Shown here piece by piece: positions 34,958-47,708 of a DNA stretch of 64,000 bases. The notes beneath the pieces were generated by a model. That model was not told where the DNA came from. It did not search any database and was given only the letters and a program-made list of their open reading frames with translations. Within the stretch, counting starts at the first letter, position 1, and each line of letters starts with the position of its first letter. Source of the stretch: Straminergon stramineum (Eukaryota > Streptophyta > Bryopsida > Hypnales > Calliergonaceae); contig OY987273.1 of assembly GCA_963920665.1 (NCBI GenBank), positions 3,784,501-3,848,500 of the forward strand, read 5' to 3'. A program made the position numbers and the translations under genes.

Positions 34958-37828
34958 CTATCCTCTTGTGCCTTCATGCACAAGCAAGGATGATTCTCCA
35001 AGGCTAGAAATTGAGGAGGGTTGAGTTGGTTGCGGAGCAGAGGCATGGACTTCATTATCAACTGCCCTAAGAGGACTATTATGCAAGGGCGGCCTAGTCG
35101 CATGGATTGGTATAGACCTAGTCGCCCTAGCATTGTTTGCGTTTCCTCCTCTACTTAAGGGCACAATACGATTCCGGTTCATAACAGCTTGCAAGGGCAA
35201 ATCTGAATCATATTCCACATTTTCTATTCTTAAGGGGCTCCATAATGGAGACAGTGGACCGCTTGTATGCACAACATCTTCAAAGTGTGTTGGTAGTGTT
35301 GCCTCCTCTTGCCTTTCATTTACCTCAACAACTCAAGCAGCACTTTGTAAGTTCATTGCCGTTGTAGAATCCTAATCTACAACAAATGGAGATTTTGCTT
35401 CCTCAGCTCTTGTTGGCATTGGATTATTTACGCCTTCATTGGGGTTGTCGAGAGTACTTACCCTCATCCGCGATGAATTTATTGGAGGAGGTACATTCCT
35501 ATCCCAAGCAAAGACGTAGGGTTGCGAAGGCCTTTGCGGTGCACGTTGAACCTCCTCCTCAGAGTAGTACCTATTATTCTCAATTGTAAATGTATTTCCA
35601 TAGTTGTACCTCCATGGAGTACTATCTTCTCTAGAAATCAGTCCTGCCTACATATTTCTACATGGGCGCTCTTCTACCAGCCTAATGTTCTCATCAACTT
35701 GAGCCATTCTTACTAGGTCGCCATCCCCCGAGGATCCTGTACCTAATGGCTCCTCATTCTCTTCCGAGGTATTTCCATCCACAAGGTACTTTTCGTAGAA
35801 CATTGCAGGATTGCATCCACGTTTCTCACGTTCAAGTTTACTATTGGTGTAGATATACACCAATGCTTCCGCCTTGGATGTGGTTAGGCGATTTTGCACT
35901 TTATTGTGCACAAATGAATACATGCTCCAATTCCTTTCACATGATGATGCTAAGCACGTCAAAGATAGAACTTTCATTGCAATTTTTGGGAGAACATTAG
36001 CACCCACAAGATTCCACCATTGATGAGGCATTAGTTTACACTGTGTAATATCAGGAGCCTCTTCTAAGGGGTCAAAAGGGCCTGTCTTCTCTTCGAACTA
36101 GGTGAGCTCCTGTAGTGCCTCCATGTATGATAATCCCAATGACTTGCTCATTTTTCGAAGCACCCGATTTAAGGCTCTTTTGGCCACATCGTCGTTACGA
36201 AGGGTTCCTACTTCCATCAAGAAAGGATTTAAGAGTGCCCTGGCATAGTGTAGGTTAGTGAGCATCAATTTCCAATGAGCCTCGAAATGCTTCTCAAACT
36301 TCGTCATAGTTTCATCATTCTGAAAAAAAAAGGTTCATTTCTCAAGCTCTTCACATGCTCTTGAAGAGTCTTCATAACCAACCAAGCCTTAGGCATTGCT
36401 GGGGTTTTCCCATCAAACACTCGAAGAGCAATAAGGACGGGCTCCACCATATGCAAAAAATTATCACACTCCATCCAAAAAGATTCCGCATGAATGTCCT
36501 CCCATGCTATACAGGCTCACATTTTCAATATATCTCCATCTTGGTGTTGTTCCAAACTAGCCTCAAATTGCACATATGTCTCATCCATTACCACTTGAAT
36601 CAACACTAACTTGCACTCCACCATACATGATATTATGAGGAAGTTCATTGCAAAGCATGTTTTAGAAGGCATTTGCAATGCCTTGTCCAGGGAGTACTTC
36701 CAGAAGAGAGCCAATAAAGGAATGGTACCTCTTGATGTACTTTACAATTTGCGTACAACGTAGTACTACTTTCTTCACCTTGCCATTCTTTGCCCAGTCC
36801 AAAATGTGTACTACGCATCCTTGCGTATACATGTGAGGATATTTCTCTTACAATGCCTTCAAAGTCCCCGTCATGATAGCGGCATTGTCCATACATAGTT
36901 GGACAATGTTTTTGGGGCCAACCTCTTTTATGTATTGTGCCATCATATTCGTTGTGTACGCAATGTCTTTCTTCTCCCCCATGGGGTATACTGATCCAAG
37001 AAACACATCCCCCGCAGGACACACAAGCATTAAATTCAATAATGGATGGCTAGTAGTATCAGACCAACCATCTGAATAAATAGTTGCTCCATAAACTTTG
37101 ATAGTGTGCTTTGTCCGCTCAATGACCATTTTAGAAATACTTTCCTTCTTTGGCTCTATCTTTCTTGTACGCAAAACATTGTATGAGGGCAGTTGATATC
37201 ATAGTCCTAATGCGGCTATCTCTTTCATTGCTTTCACAAAGGCAAGGTGGTGCGCAACATTGAATGAGATGCTAGCCTCATAAAAGAAGGAAGCCCACAT
37301 GGTATCCAACTTCACTCTTGTGCTACTTTGTAATGCCTCATCCATGCTAGTTTGCCTAGAAATGGAAGGGTTATTCCTCCTTCTCTCAATTGTTTGAGGA
37401 GTGGAATCTCTTGAATTTGTACTTGGAAGCATTGGTTCATTCGTAGTTCTAGGCTCCTCTGACCTCTCTCTAACCCCCTCCAACATAGGCTCTACCATAG
37501 TTTCATCCACAACATCAAATTCTAGAACCTCCTCATGCATTTGTTCTAAGTTCATTTCCTTTGAAACAACCCCATCACAAGTCCTAAACTTCTGCAATAC
37601 TACCCATGGGATTTTCTTACATCGCTCCAATGCAGTCCTGCCACCATATCCAAAGTGACAGAATGCCTACTTTCGTACAAACACAAAGGTCCACCCATAG
37701 AAAACACATGTTCGTGTGTTTCCTACAAACTAACGGTCAATGTCTACAAGCAACCAAGGGTCCCACTCCTTCGTGGCTCTCCTTGTATCATTAATGGTAG
37801 TCCTCCTCCCCTCACCCCGACCAGCCAT
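34958..37828 (-). pseudogene. hAT-superfamily transposase (copy 2)
   Basis: From ATG 37828 the frame gives a degraded BED finger, then TSMDEALQSS, LDTMWASFFYEASISFNV, YQLPSYNVLRT, GATIYSDGWSDTTSHPLLNL (catalytic-type Asp), VGPKNIVQLCMDNAA, a ...WMECDNFLHMVEPVLIALR block, and the C-terminal dimerisation block WWNLVGANVLPKIAMKVL plus CERNWSMYSFVHNKVQNRL. This is a complete hAT domain order. A low-complexity tail follows to about 34958. Stops at 37200, 36850, 36100, 35650 and others mostly fit Gln/Arg. Two frame changes occur at about 36660 and about 36325 (an A9 run), so unlike copy 1 it has indels. A GC-motif cluster lies upstream at 38.06-38.4 kb. Confidence 0.88.
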
Positions 37829-38059
37829 ATTGTTCCTCGCCTATGAGTTCTTAAAACAATATTATCATATGAATCAGAGCTTTGATTTAGAAAAAAGAAT
37901 GGAAAAACCACTTGCTTTGAATGGTCTTTTAAACCACTCAAACCAAGTCGTTGCCCTCCAAAGAACCAAACATCTGCAAGAAGCCCCTTTCAAAGATTCA
38001 AGTCATGAATTCATCCCCGAAGCAAGGTGAAAATCAAAGTCCAGCCTTTTAGCTTTATA

Positions 38060-38400
38060 CTGCAGTCTTGCTAGCACTGCAAGTCGCCCACTGAGAGCAA
38101 GAACGGGTGCAGGAAACGGGCGACCTTGTAATAGGCATAGTCGCCTCGTAGGCGGCTACGGGTCGACAGTTTGTACTAGGAGCACTCGTGCGGATGAAAG
38201 GGCGAGTCTGGGTAGAAGGGGGGCGTTTGCGGGTCTCAAGAGGCAACTTTGGGTATTTGAAGGGTGATCGCAGGTAGTTTGAGGTAGACCATGGGTAGGA
38301 AGGGGGGCGACTGCGGGTCGTAGGAGGCGACTTCGGGTACTTCAAGGGCAATCATGGATAAACGAAGGGCACTTTCTGGTCTGAGAGGGCAACTGCGTTT
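38060..38400 (-). promoter_or_regulatory. GC-rich motif cluster upstream of hAT copy 2
   Basis: Several copies of GGCGACTGCGGGT-type words (read on plus) occur in 340 bp, e.g. near 38305, 38326 and 38222. In the direction of the minus-strand gene they read ACCCGCAGTCGCC. The same motif, in the same relative orientation, lies 5' of four other genes in this window. A promoter or leader role is inference. Confidence 0.45.
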
Positions 38401-40244
38401 ATGCTTAGGACCTAAGGCCATTTTTGTTAACCCGTTAGTATTCCATCAGTGAATTTCTAGATGAAAGTCATCCTAGTTTAGATAGATATTTTATGAAATC
38501 CTAAAACCTATCTAAGGGTTTGACTTGGTATTTATAGATACTTCAAAAAAAGATTTTTAGGACTAAGGTCATAGACTTTAAGAATACAATTTTTTTTTAA
38601 ACTATCACATGAAGGGATACTCATTTCAAATCCATTCCAACAAACTTACTCAAAAATAAATAGAATTAGTTTGTACTCAAATTTGGAAGAAATTAAGAAA
38701 TTTCTTGTCATACGTGTAGTGGAGCGTAAGTACCTTTACAACACTAAAACGTTGTAAAATGACTCAAAATATCGTCCTAGGGGATTGTAGACTATTGCTG
38801 CAAGCCGAGATTGTCTGTATTACCAACTTAAGCTCTCTCTTCACCTCTTTTCTCTCTTTTTCGGATCACTACCTTTCCAGAATCCAATCTAGATCCACTC
38901 CTTTCCAACATCCAAATTCGTCACTTCTCACACACATTAGTTTTTGGTGCCTCTATTTTACCCTCAAAGGATCTACCTTTGATCTTGTAGAGAGGTAGGG
39001 ACTCACCACTCGTATTCCTCATACTCTCTTCTCTCTCTAAACTACACAAAACACACTTAGACCAAATGTTGTACTAGATCACACCAAGAAATACTCTCAC
39101 AACTTCCCGAATGGCCAATCTGGAAGGCAAGTCACTCAGAGCCGTAACAAGTCCTATCCACTACAACAACAGATCAACAAAAACTGGAACCAATGGGGGA
39201 TTGTTAGTCGTTCATTAGATTGATCCTAGGGTTTGGCAAACCTTCTAGAGAGAATAGGATGGGGATTTTTTCATTGGCGATTGCTTATCTCTATACGGAA
39301 CCCTTCCTGGTATTCCGGACTCACACCCATGCCACTCCTTGCCAAATTTCTATTTCAGTGTTTTAAAGGCACTGCACACAAGACCATATTCACAAGCCTA
39401 AACTATGTCACAAACATTCCCTCCCAAATCAAAGCCAACCACCTTAGATCTAGATTCCTCCTTTCCTTCTCCTCTCTCTTACAATTCAATGCTCTCACAA
39501 ACAAATACAGGAAAGTTGGATATACGACAGATAAATTCTTGAATGTCCACTTGGTGGCTCAGATTAAAGAAAGGATGACAAGATACAACCTGTAAGTACT
39601 AGGATGGAATGAGAGGACAACAAGCTTGCCCTCCCTTAAAACCTCAAAAACCCAAAGGCAAAAAGCCACCCAGAAATCCAAGCAACCAATCATAGACTTC
39701 CCAAGAAACCTAGAAATTCAAATCCTACAAATCTGGAATCCAGGCCCATGCTTGGAAACTTGGATCAGATTCAAAATTCAAACCCTAACTAACTAAAACC
39801 TAACTACTTCGCCTTTCGCACCTTCTTCTAACTGTTCTCGCCTTGACTTGATAATGCCCGAATGGATGCCCTTGGAGTCACTTTTGGAATTGCCTTCATT
39901 GGGGTTGTCTTCAATGCTGCCTAGATCTAGATTTTTCGGGATTCCAGATGTGAGTCTTCCTCTTCCATGTCTTCCTCCTCTTCTTCCTCCTTTGATCCGG
40001 TTTGGTACTCCTCTTCCTCAGATTTCTCAATCTAAGTGACCTCCCTCTCGTCTTCTTCTCCTGGAGAGGTCTCATCCAGAATGATGGTGGTCCTCTCCTG
40101 CCTTGATTGAGGCTGGTACATGTACTTGAAGCTTTTCGGATGAGTCTGAGCTGGATTCTTCAGTCCTCCAATCCGATCCGCTAGATTACTCCGGATAAGC
40201 AATCTACTTGTCTATAGGGGTTCCTTCTTAGGAACACAGAGCAG

Positions 40245-43200
40245 TGGTGTTGCGAGCTATAATCTTGGAATCCACCGGGTTAGTAGTAAACAGTTTACAG
40301 TTATACATAATTTTTCCAAAATTCTAATATGTAAACAGGATTAGAATCCTCTTAGCCTAAACATCTCATTAAGGGTGTAAGGATACTCCAGGTGTTCCGT
40401 AACAACATCTAGGACGGAACCGATTATGAAAACCCGGATAGCGACAGCTTACGGTCTAGAGTTCCAGTCTAGGAAAATAGGGATTCGTTACGGGTAAACA
40501 GTTTGCTTCAAGAACGGTTGGTAAGATGACGGGTACTTAACCCCGCCACTCTCATTTGTTCTTCCTCTTTCTTCCACAACTGTTTTGTGCGCATATAGTT
40601 GAGAGAAAGAGTGGTGAATTAGTGATTGTTTTAGGAGCTATTGACTGTCCAGATCTCAGTTTAGTTTTTAGTTTGCAATGGCGAAAGGGGATATCCGGAA
40701 ACCGTTGGTGATGGGGCGGATGGTCTGTCTGACCATTCCGGAAAGGCTAAGAGAGCGGTCATAATTGGAGGATGATCTGAGTGAGATAGGATGTGTCGGC
40801 TTATTCTTGAGGCCATGGACAGTGAAGAATGATAGGATGATTTAGGAGCTTATTGTATGTGCCTCGAATCAGTATAAGTTGATAGTGAGGGGGCGACTCG
40901 AAAATTGGACTGATGAGGTTTGGGCCAAGGTTTACGGATTCTCCAAAAAAGGATCCGGATTAACCTTCTAGACGGACGAGCTTGTAGTAGGAAAGTTTAG
41001 GAATGCAGCCCATTCCAAAGAAGGGTATGCCATCGGCGACTATCTAGATGCAAGGTAGAAGTAGGTCCTAGAATTTTTGATCCCTATCTTGTATCTGGAA
41101 AAGCCTACCTGGGTTACGGTTACAGTAGCCAACACCATTTTTGGTGCTATGGAGGGTAGACCGGTCAACTGGGGCAAAGTCATTGGAGTAGTAGTCTCCA
41201 AGCTTGCTGCCAACATCGGATAAGCTAAGACCAGCCCAATTAGGCCTTACCTATTCCACCTCTACCATCATGCAAAACTTCTGAGTGACGTCGAAATGGT
41301 GGAGTACAACACTGGATCCACCATCCTACAATATGGCCTTATAGAGGAAGTAGAGGCGGAGCAGCCGGCAATTGAGGAGGAGGAAGAGCCAAAAGAGGAG
41401 GAGCATCTCCTAGATCGAAGGCGGAGGAAATCCACCGATTTGACTTCATGAGGGAAACTCCCAATTCAAGAGAAGATTCCGGCAGAAGAAGGAGGCATAT
41501 CTAGATTCTTCATAACCGGATTCAACTAGGTACTACAAGCTTAGGAGTACCACGAGAACTTGGTTGATCTTCTTAGGAGGATCAACAAGGAGTTGAGGAT
41601 AGAGCCGGAAGACATACTCAATGCTTTGAAGAAACTTCCGAATCTAGAAGCACTAGAGAGGAAGGAGAAACAGTTTGAAGGCCTGGAGAAGGAGAAGACA
41701 AACCTTCAAGCTAGGCTGAGTTGGGCTCAAGGAGAGTTAGCCGCAGCAAAGCAAAGGGAGAAGGAAGCCCTGCAACTGGTCAAGAACCTATCCGGGTTGG
41801 TGGACAAGCTGACAAATCAGGTTGTAAAGGTTGTTCTCTCGTACAAAACTTGCTTACAGAAGAAGGACATCTCACCAGATCCAAGGTGATCCGCATTCTT
41901 GTGGACTTCTCATCGAGGAGGGATTCTATTTTGAAGGAGATGTGTCAACTGCTGGGACGGATTGATCCAGACCGTGTTATGGATTTCTCCAACTTTCCAG
42001 AAATCTACTTTGACACGGAGACTCCGGTGAAGTTAACAATATCAGTGCCATTGCCGGCAAGACTAAAAGCCCCTAGAAAGACTCTCCAGCATTCTATAGA
42101 GCCCTTCTCGACACAACTTGAGAAGACAATCTGGGGAAGTGTGAAGACAACACAAGAACCAACCAAGCAATTGGAAGCACCACAAAAGTTAGCGCCGCCA
42201 TGGGTTACAATCTCACCACTAGTTTCGACATTCCGTCTTCTAGAAATGGAGGCACTCCAAACACCCAGGTCATTTAGCCGGAGTGACTTGCCGAGTCGGA
42301 TTGGGGAATTGACGAATCCAACTAGGACTCATCTAGAAGGTTTTGAACACATGATGTAGTCACAACCAAGAAAGGAGGGGATCCCCATCGTCTTGGATGA
42401 CACTTCTCCAAGTAAAGAAGATGAAAAAGAGATCACTCAGATTGAGAAATCTGAGGAAGAGGAGTATCAAACCGAATCAGAAGAAGAAGAGGAGGAAGAC
42501 ATGGAAGATGAAGACTCGCCTCTGGAAATCCAGAAGATCCAGACCCGGACAGTTTTGAGGATGACCCCGATGAAGGCAACTCCGAAAGCAACTCCAAGGT
42601 CATCCACCCAGGCACCAACAAGTCAAGGCGGGAGCAATTAGAAGAAGGCGTGAAAGGTGAAGTAGTTAGAATGTAGATAGTTAGAATTTGAACTTTGAAT
42701 CGGATCTGAATTTCCAGGTGTGGGCCTGGATTCCGGATTTGTAGGATCTGACTTTTTCGGGTTTCTCGGGAAGTCTGTGATTGGTCACCTGGATTTTCGG
42801 GTGACTTTTTGGCCTTTTTGGGTGTGGTTGTTTTGGATTTTTAAGTGAAAGGCAGGTTTGTTGCCCTCTCATTCCATCCTAGTATTATAATTTGTATTTA
42901 GTCATCCTTTCTTTAATCTGAGCCACCAAGTGGACCCTTAGGATTTGATCTGTTGTATATCCAGCTTTCCTGTGTTATCTTGTGAGTGAATTGAAGTGTA
43001 AGAGAGAGGAGGAGGAAAGGAGGAATCTGGATCTAAGGAGACTTGGACCTGATTTGTGAAGAATGTTTGTGATGTAGTCTAGACTAGTGATTTTGGTCTT
43101 GAGCACGTGCCTTTAAAACACTGGAATGGGAATCCGATTAGGAGTGGCGTGGATGCAAGTCCAAAATTCCAAGGAGGGTTCCGTGCAGAGATAAACAACC

Positions 43201-43770
43201 ACTAGTGGAAGAAATCCCCATACCACTTACCGAAAGGTTAGCCAAACCCTAGGATTAGTCTAGCGAACGACTAACAATCCCCATATTAGTTCCGGTTTCT
43301 ATTGGTCAGTCGTTGTAGTGGAAAAGTCTAGAAGCGGCTCTATGTGACCTGCCTTCCAGATTGGCCATTTGGGAAGTTGTGAAAGTATTTCCAATTTGAT
43401 TCAGTGCAACAGTTGGTTTGAGTGTGTGTTGTTTAGTTTAGAGAAAGAAGAGAGTGTGAGGAATATAAGTGGTGAGTCCCAACTCCTTTATACAATCAAA
43501 GGCGGACCCCTTGAGGGTAAAACAAAGGCACCAAAAACTAGTGTGTGTGAGAAGTGACGAATTTGGATGTTGGAAAGGAGTAGATCGGGATTGGATTCCG
43601 GAAAGGTAGTGATCCAGAGAAGAGAAGAGAGGTGAAGAGAGAGCTTAAGTCAATAGAATGGATAATCTCGGCTTGCAGCAACAGTCTAAAATCCCCTAGG
43701 ACGATATTTCGAGTTAGTTTACATGTTTTGGTGTTGTAAATGGTATTTACTGCCATCTACGCGCACAACA
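40245..43770 (+). mobile_element. Nested copy of the same element family
   Basis: Starts TGTTGCGAGC and ends CGCGCACAACA, matching the ends of the other two copies (TGTCGCGAGC, CGCGTACGACA). Flanking pentamers AGTGG and GTCGG do not match well, so any target duplication has diverged. It lies exactly where the outer minus-strand element is discontinuous, which proves that it inserted later. The leader (about 430 bp) and 3' region (about 1.1 kb) align with the copy at 47.7-51.2 kb. Confidence 0.85.
40678..42665 (+). pseudogene. Element ORF (gag-like, unknown), nested copy
   Basis: ATG 40678 aligns with ATG 48131 of the better-kept copy. The frame carries in-frame stops at 40762, 40843, 40969, 41056, 41062, 41221, 41449, 41527 and 41542, a net +2 frame change near 41840, then stops at 42357, 42639 and 42651 before the true stop at 42663. 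Comparison with the 48-kb copy gives the original residue at many: Gln at 40762, 40843, 41056, 41542 and 42639, Arg at 42651, but Trp at 41527 (TGG to TAG). The decay is therefore mostly but not only C-to-T on the coding strand. The C-terminal acidic stretch (EEEYQTESEEEEEEDMEDED) and the TPMKATPKATPR tail are kept. Confidence 0.8.
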
Positions 43771-45653
43771 GTCGGAATCGGTGGCAAGACGATAACTTTT
43801 GGTGGCACCAGTTCTTGTGTTGTGTTCGGTTGCTTGGTTGGCTCTCGAATTGTCTTCACGCTTCCCCAGATGGTCTTCTCCAATTGAGTTGAGAAGGGTT
43901 CGGTTGAATGCCGAAGAGTCTCCCTAGGAAATTCCAGTCTTGACGGAAGTGGTAGTGATGTCATTAACTTCACTAGAGTTTCCGTGTGAAAGTGGATTTC
44001 CGAAAAGTGGGAAAAATCTATGATACGGTCCGGATCAATCTGCCCTAAGAGCTAGTGCATCTCTTTCAATACTACATCCATTTGTAATGAGAAGTCAACC
44101 AGGATCCAGACTACCTTGGATCCGGTGAAATGTCCTTCCTCAATTAGCTGATTTTGGACAAGGGAGGCTTTCATGATTGGTACTGCGAGTCTATCCACCA
44201 AACTAGATAGGTTCTTGACAAGCTGCAGCTTCTTTCTCCATGTGCTTCGCTGCGGCCAATTCTCCTTCTGTCCAACTCAATTTGGATTGGAGGTTAGTCT
44301 TCTCCTTCTCCAGATTCTTGATTTTCTTCTCTTTCCGTCCCAGCTCTTCTGGATTCGGAAGTTTCTTCACTACGTCGAGTATATCCTTTGGCTCGACCTT
44401 CAACTCCTTGGTAATCCTTCTAAGAAGGTTTGCCAAGGTCTCCTAGTACTCCTCTCCCTAGAGCACCCAATCAAATCTAGTTTTGAAGAACCCGATACGT
44501 CTTCCTCTAGCTTCTCTGAAACCTTCTCTGGAAGAGGGAGTTTCCCTTGTGAAGCCGGATTGTTAGATTTCCTTCGTCTCCACTCCATGAGCTGCTCCTC
44601 TTCTTCCATATCTTCCTCAAAAGTTTTGCATAGTGGTAGTGGTAGAGGTAGAATAGGTAAGGCCTAATTGGATTGGTCTTAGCCTTTCTTACATTGGCAG
44701 CAAGCTTGGAAACTACTGCTCCAATGACTTTGCCCCAATTGACCGGTCTACCTTCCATTGCACCAAAAATGGTATTGGCTACCGTAACTGTAACCGAAAC
44801 CTGGGTAGGCTTTTTCAGATATAAGATCGGGATAAGGAACTCTAAGATGTGCTTTTGCCTTCCATCTAGACAGTCACTAATGGCATACCCCTCCTTAGAG
44901 TGGGTTGCATTCTTAAACTTCCCCACGCGAACTTATCTATTCTGGAGGCTAATCCAGATCCTTTCCTAGGGAATTTGTATACCTTTGCCCAAACCTCCTC
45001 CGTCTAGGTTCCGAGTTGCCCCCTCACTATCAGCTCATATTGATTCGGAGCTTCTATGACAAGCTTCTGAATCATCTGATCATTCTTTGTTGTCCATAGC
45101 CTAAAGAACAAACCAACACACCCTATCATGCTCAAGTCATCTTCTAACTATGACTAGTCTCTGAGTCTTTCCGGAATGGTCAAACAAACCATTTGTGTAG
45201 TAACTAAGGATTTCCAAATATCTCCCTCCACCAAAGTAAACTAGAACTAACTAAACTACTAAAACGATTGCTAACTAACCACTCTTTCACTCAACTATAC
45301 GAGCGCAAAATCACTACGGATGAAAGAGGAAGAAACAATGGGAGTAGCAGGGGTTAAGTACCTGTCATCCTATCGATCATTCCAAAAGCAAATTGTTTAC
45401 CCATAACGGTTCCCTAGATTCCTAGACCGGAACTCTAGAGCATAGGTTGTTACTATCTAGATTTACGGAATCCGGATCCATCCTGGATCCTTTTACGGAA
45501 TACCTGGATCATCCTCTTAACCTTAATGCAATGTTTAGGCTAAGAGGATTCTTATTCTGTTCTCCTAAAAGAAATTTTGAAGAATTCTATACTATTATAG
45601 ACCTATTTTATACTAACTCGGTGGATTCTGAGATTACGTCTCGCGACATTTCT

Positions 45654-46400
45654 CTTTCAAATTAAAAAGAAAAATGGGGGACAACATTGGTTGATCAAAT
45701 TATATACATGGAATCCACAACTCAAAATGTATAACTTCTATTTCTCCATCAATTCCAAAAGTATTCTTTTGAGTACCTTTTTATGATGTTTTTTCCCAAA
45801 TTATAAATCTCAAGAAGAGTCCATACATTCATGGGTTGAAGAGCATGGAGATGTTGTCATTTACATTACAATCAAACCCTATGTTAAAATACGGAAAAAT
45901 GCAACCTTATGAACTTATACTGAAACTCTCATAGATGATGTAGTTTAAATTTATTGAGGGTTCTTTGTGTAGACTCAAAGTTACTAGAATTCTTATTTTT
46001 CTAAAACACTACACAAATTTTGTAAGAAATTAACATTCACATAACTTGAAATCATCAAAATCTAGAAAAAATTCTAATATTTGGATCCAAATGCAATCAC
46101 ATTTTCATTCACAAAAAAAAAAAATCACCATTCTTGTATTTCAATGAAAATAAGGACAAAACCTTTTTCTTCATATATCTTAGAAGAAGTACATAGTCAT
46201 AAATGAAACAAGAGCCACCTAAATTATACTCCATCCATTTTCCCTTGTTCTTCCCTTTTTTTCTTTTCTAGTTCTATTTGGGCTCTTGCCACTCTCTCTT
46301 CCCTCTTCAAAAGAGCTAAGTCATAGTTTCACATCTTATTTTGGATCCACCACTTCTTGAACTACAACATCAACCTGATGTGTGCCTTTGGCCAGGACAT
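45654..46400. other. Intergenic, no gene seen
   Basis: AT-rich sequence between the outer element and the minus-strand gene, without a coding frame or repeat that I could support. Confidence 0.5.
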
Positions 46401-47708
46401 CTTCTACTCCAACTTTTGTTCCAATCTCTTCAAAGAAGCTAACTTCATCTTCAACTTCTCTACTTTTGTAGTGGATGGAAAATCTTCAACATCTGCAAAC
46501 AATGAATCTGACCGCAATGACCAGTCAATAGGATCTACATCCTTCATCTCCTTCAAGCGGTTGAATGTCGATCGTGCCTCTTCCACACCTCCTTTTTCAG
46601 TGGCAAGGTTGTTTTCTTCCATCTTGCATTTTCCCATTATTGTTTGAAGTCGTTCATCCATAACAAGATTGAAATTTGAACTAGATTTTCCATCTTCTCC
46701 CTTATTGAAATTGAGGTAAAATTGTTCTAGTTCTTCCATTTCTCTTTGTTGGGCTACCAAATGAATTTGTCAAGCTTGAATTAGTTCTTTGAGGGTGCCC
46801 ACATCCTCAACTTGAATCTCTTGTGCGCTTCGCTTCTTGATGATCTCACACTCCCTTTCTTTTTCTTCGAGATCCTGTAAGAGAATCTCCAACTCCACTT
46901 TATAGGATTCCTTTGTTCACCGATTCTTGTCTTCTCCAAGTACATCTTCATGTTCTTGTTCCATTTCAAGCAATACTTCCGTGGAAGGCAATTTCATCAA
47001 GGTCAAAGGAATCTCTTCTTCAGCTTCACTCTCCCCATCCAACCTATCTTCATTAATTTCCTGAAAGTGAGCTTGCACATAGTAGAACACTTTGTCATCT
47101 TCACGACAACAGACCCCTACCGGTTTCACAAACATAAAAGGTTCTCCATACATTGTTGTGGTCTGTTGCATTTGGCTTCTACTAATACCATCAAGAATAA
47201 GTTTTCTTCCATTGATGTATCTTCGATCCTATCTCGAGGTTCCGGCAATACCTCTTCATTAGAGTCCGATTCTCCAGTTGACACTGACCAAACGTAGTCC
47301 TCATCTGCCACTCCTTCTATAATGTTCTTTTTGGGCCCTAGCCCATCCCAAGGATTATTTGAAGGACCCGTCGTCATAATGTCTTTAGTAGTTGGAAGGG
47401 TGACATTCTTGGATGTCTTGAAGGTCCTCCAATCTACCGTTTTCCCCAATTGTAACTTTGCATATACCATTTGGCATATGCCCATTGAAACTTTGCTTTG
47501 TGGAATTTTTCGTTTTTTGTACAATGCTTAGTTCACTTCGATACATCTTTGGACAAATGCATCATCCTTATAGTAATGAAGATTTGCTTGGTTTTGCCTC
47601 ACATGGTGAATGTGTCAATGGTAAGGGAATAGCTTGTCGATATGGCACCAATCCTCAAATAACTTGTAAGTCGTGAGGGTACAATCGGAATTTACATGAC
47701 GCCATCCC

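Larger units (their letters stand above)
38706..45648 (-). mobile_element. 3.4-kb element with ORF, split by a nested copy
   Basis: Minus-strand element reading TGTCGCGAGACG...CGTATGACA, flanked by perfect 5-bp direct repeats TTTCT (38701-38705 and 45649-45653). Its 5' part occupies 45648-43771 and its 3' part 40244-38706; a related plus-strand element sits between them. The coding halves align in order with the copy at 48.1 kb (DCLDGRQKHILEFLIPILY, ANTIFGAMEGRPVNWGKV at the 5' side; IEKSEEEEYQTGSKEEEEE at the 3' side). The ORF is decayed by stops and frame changes. Without the insert it is about 3417 bp, like the other copies. No reverse transcriptase, integrase or transposase is visible. 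Confidence 0.85.

Noticed and set aside
40240..43775. Clear target-site duplication for the nested element
   Set aside because: Flanking pentamers AGTGG and GTCGG agree at too few positions. The insertion is instead supported by the split outer element.
43771..45000. Plus-strand Ser/Leu/Phe-rich frames at 44.2-44.9 kb as genes
   Set aside because: They are antisense to the coding part of the minus-strand element, and their composition is the complement of its Glu/Lys-rich coiled coil.
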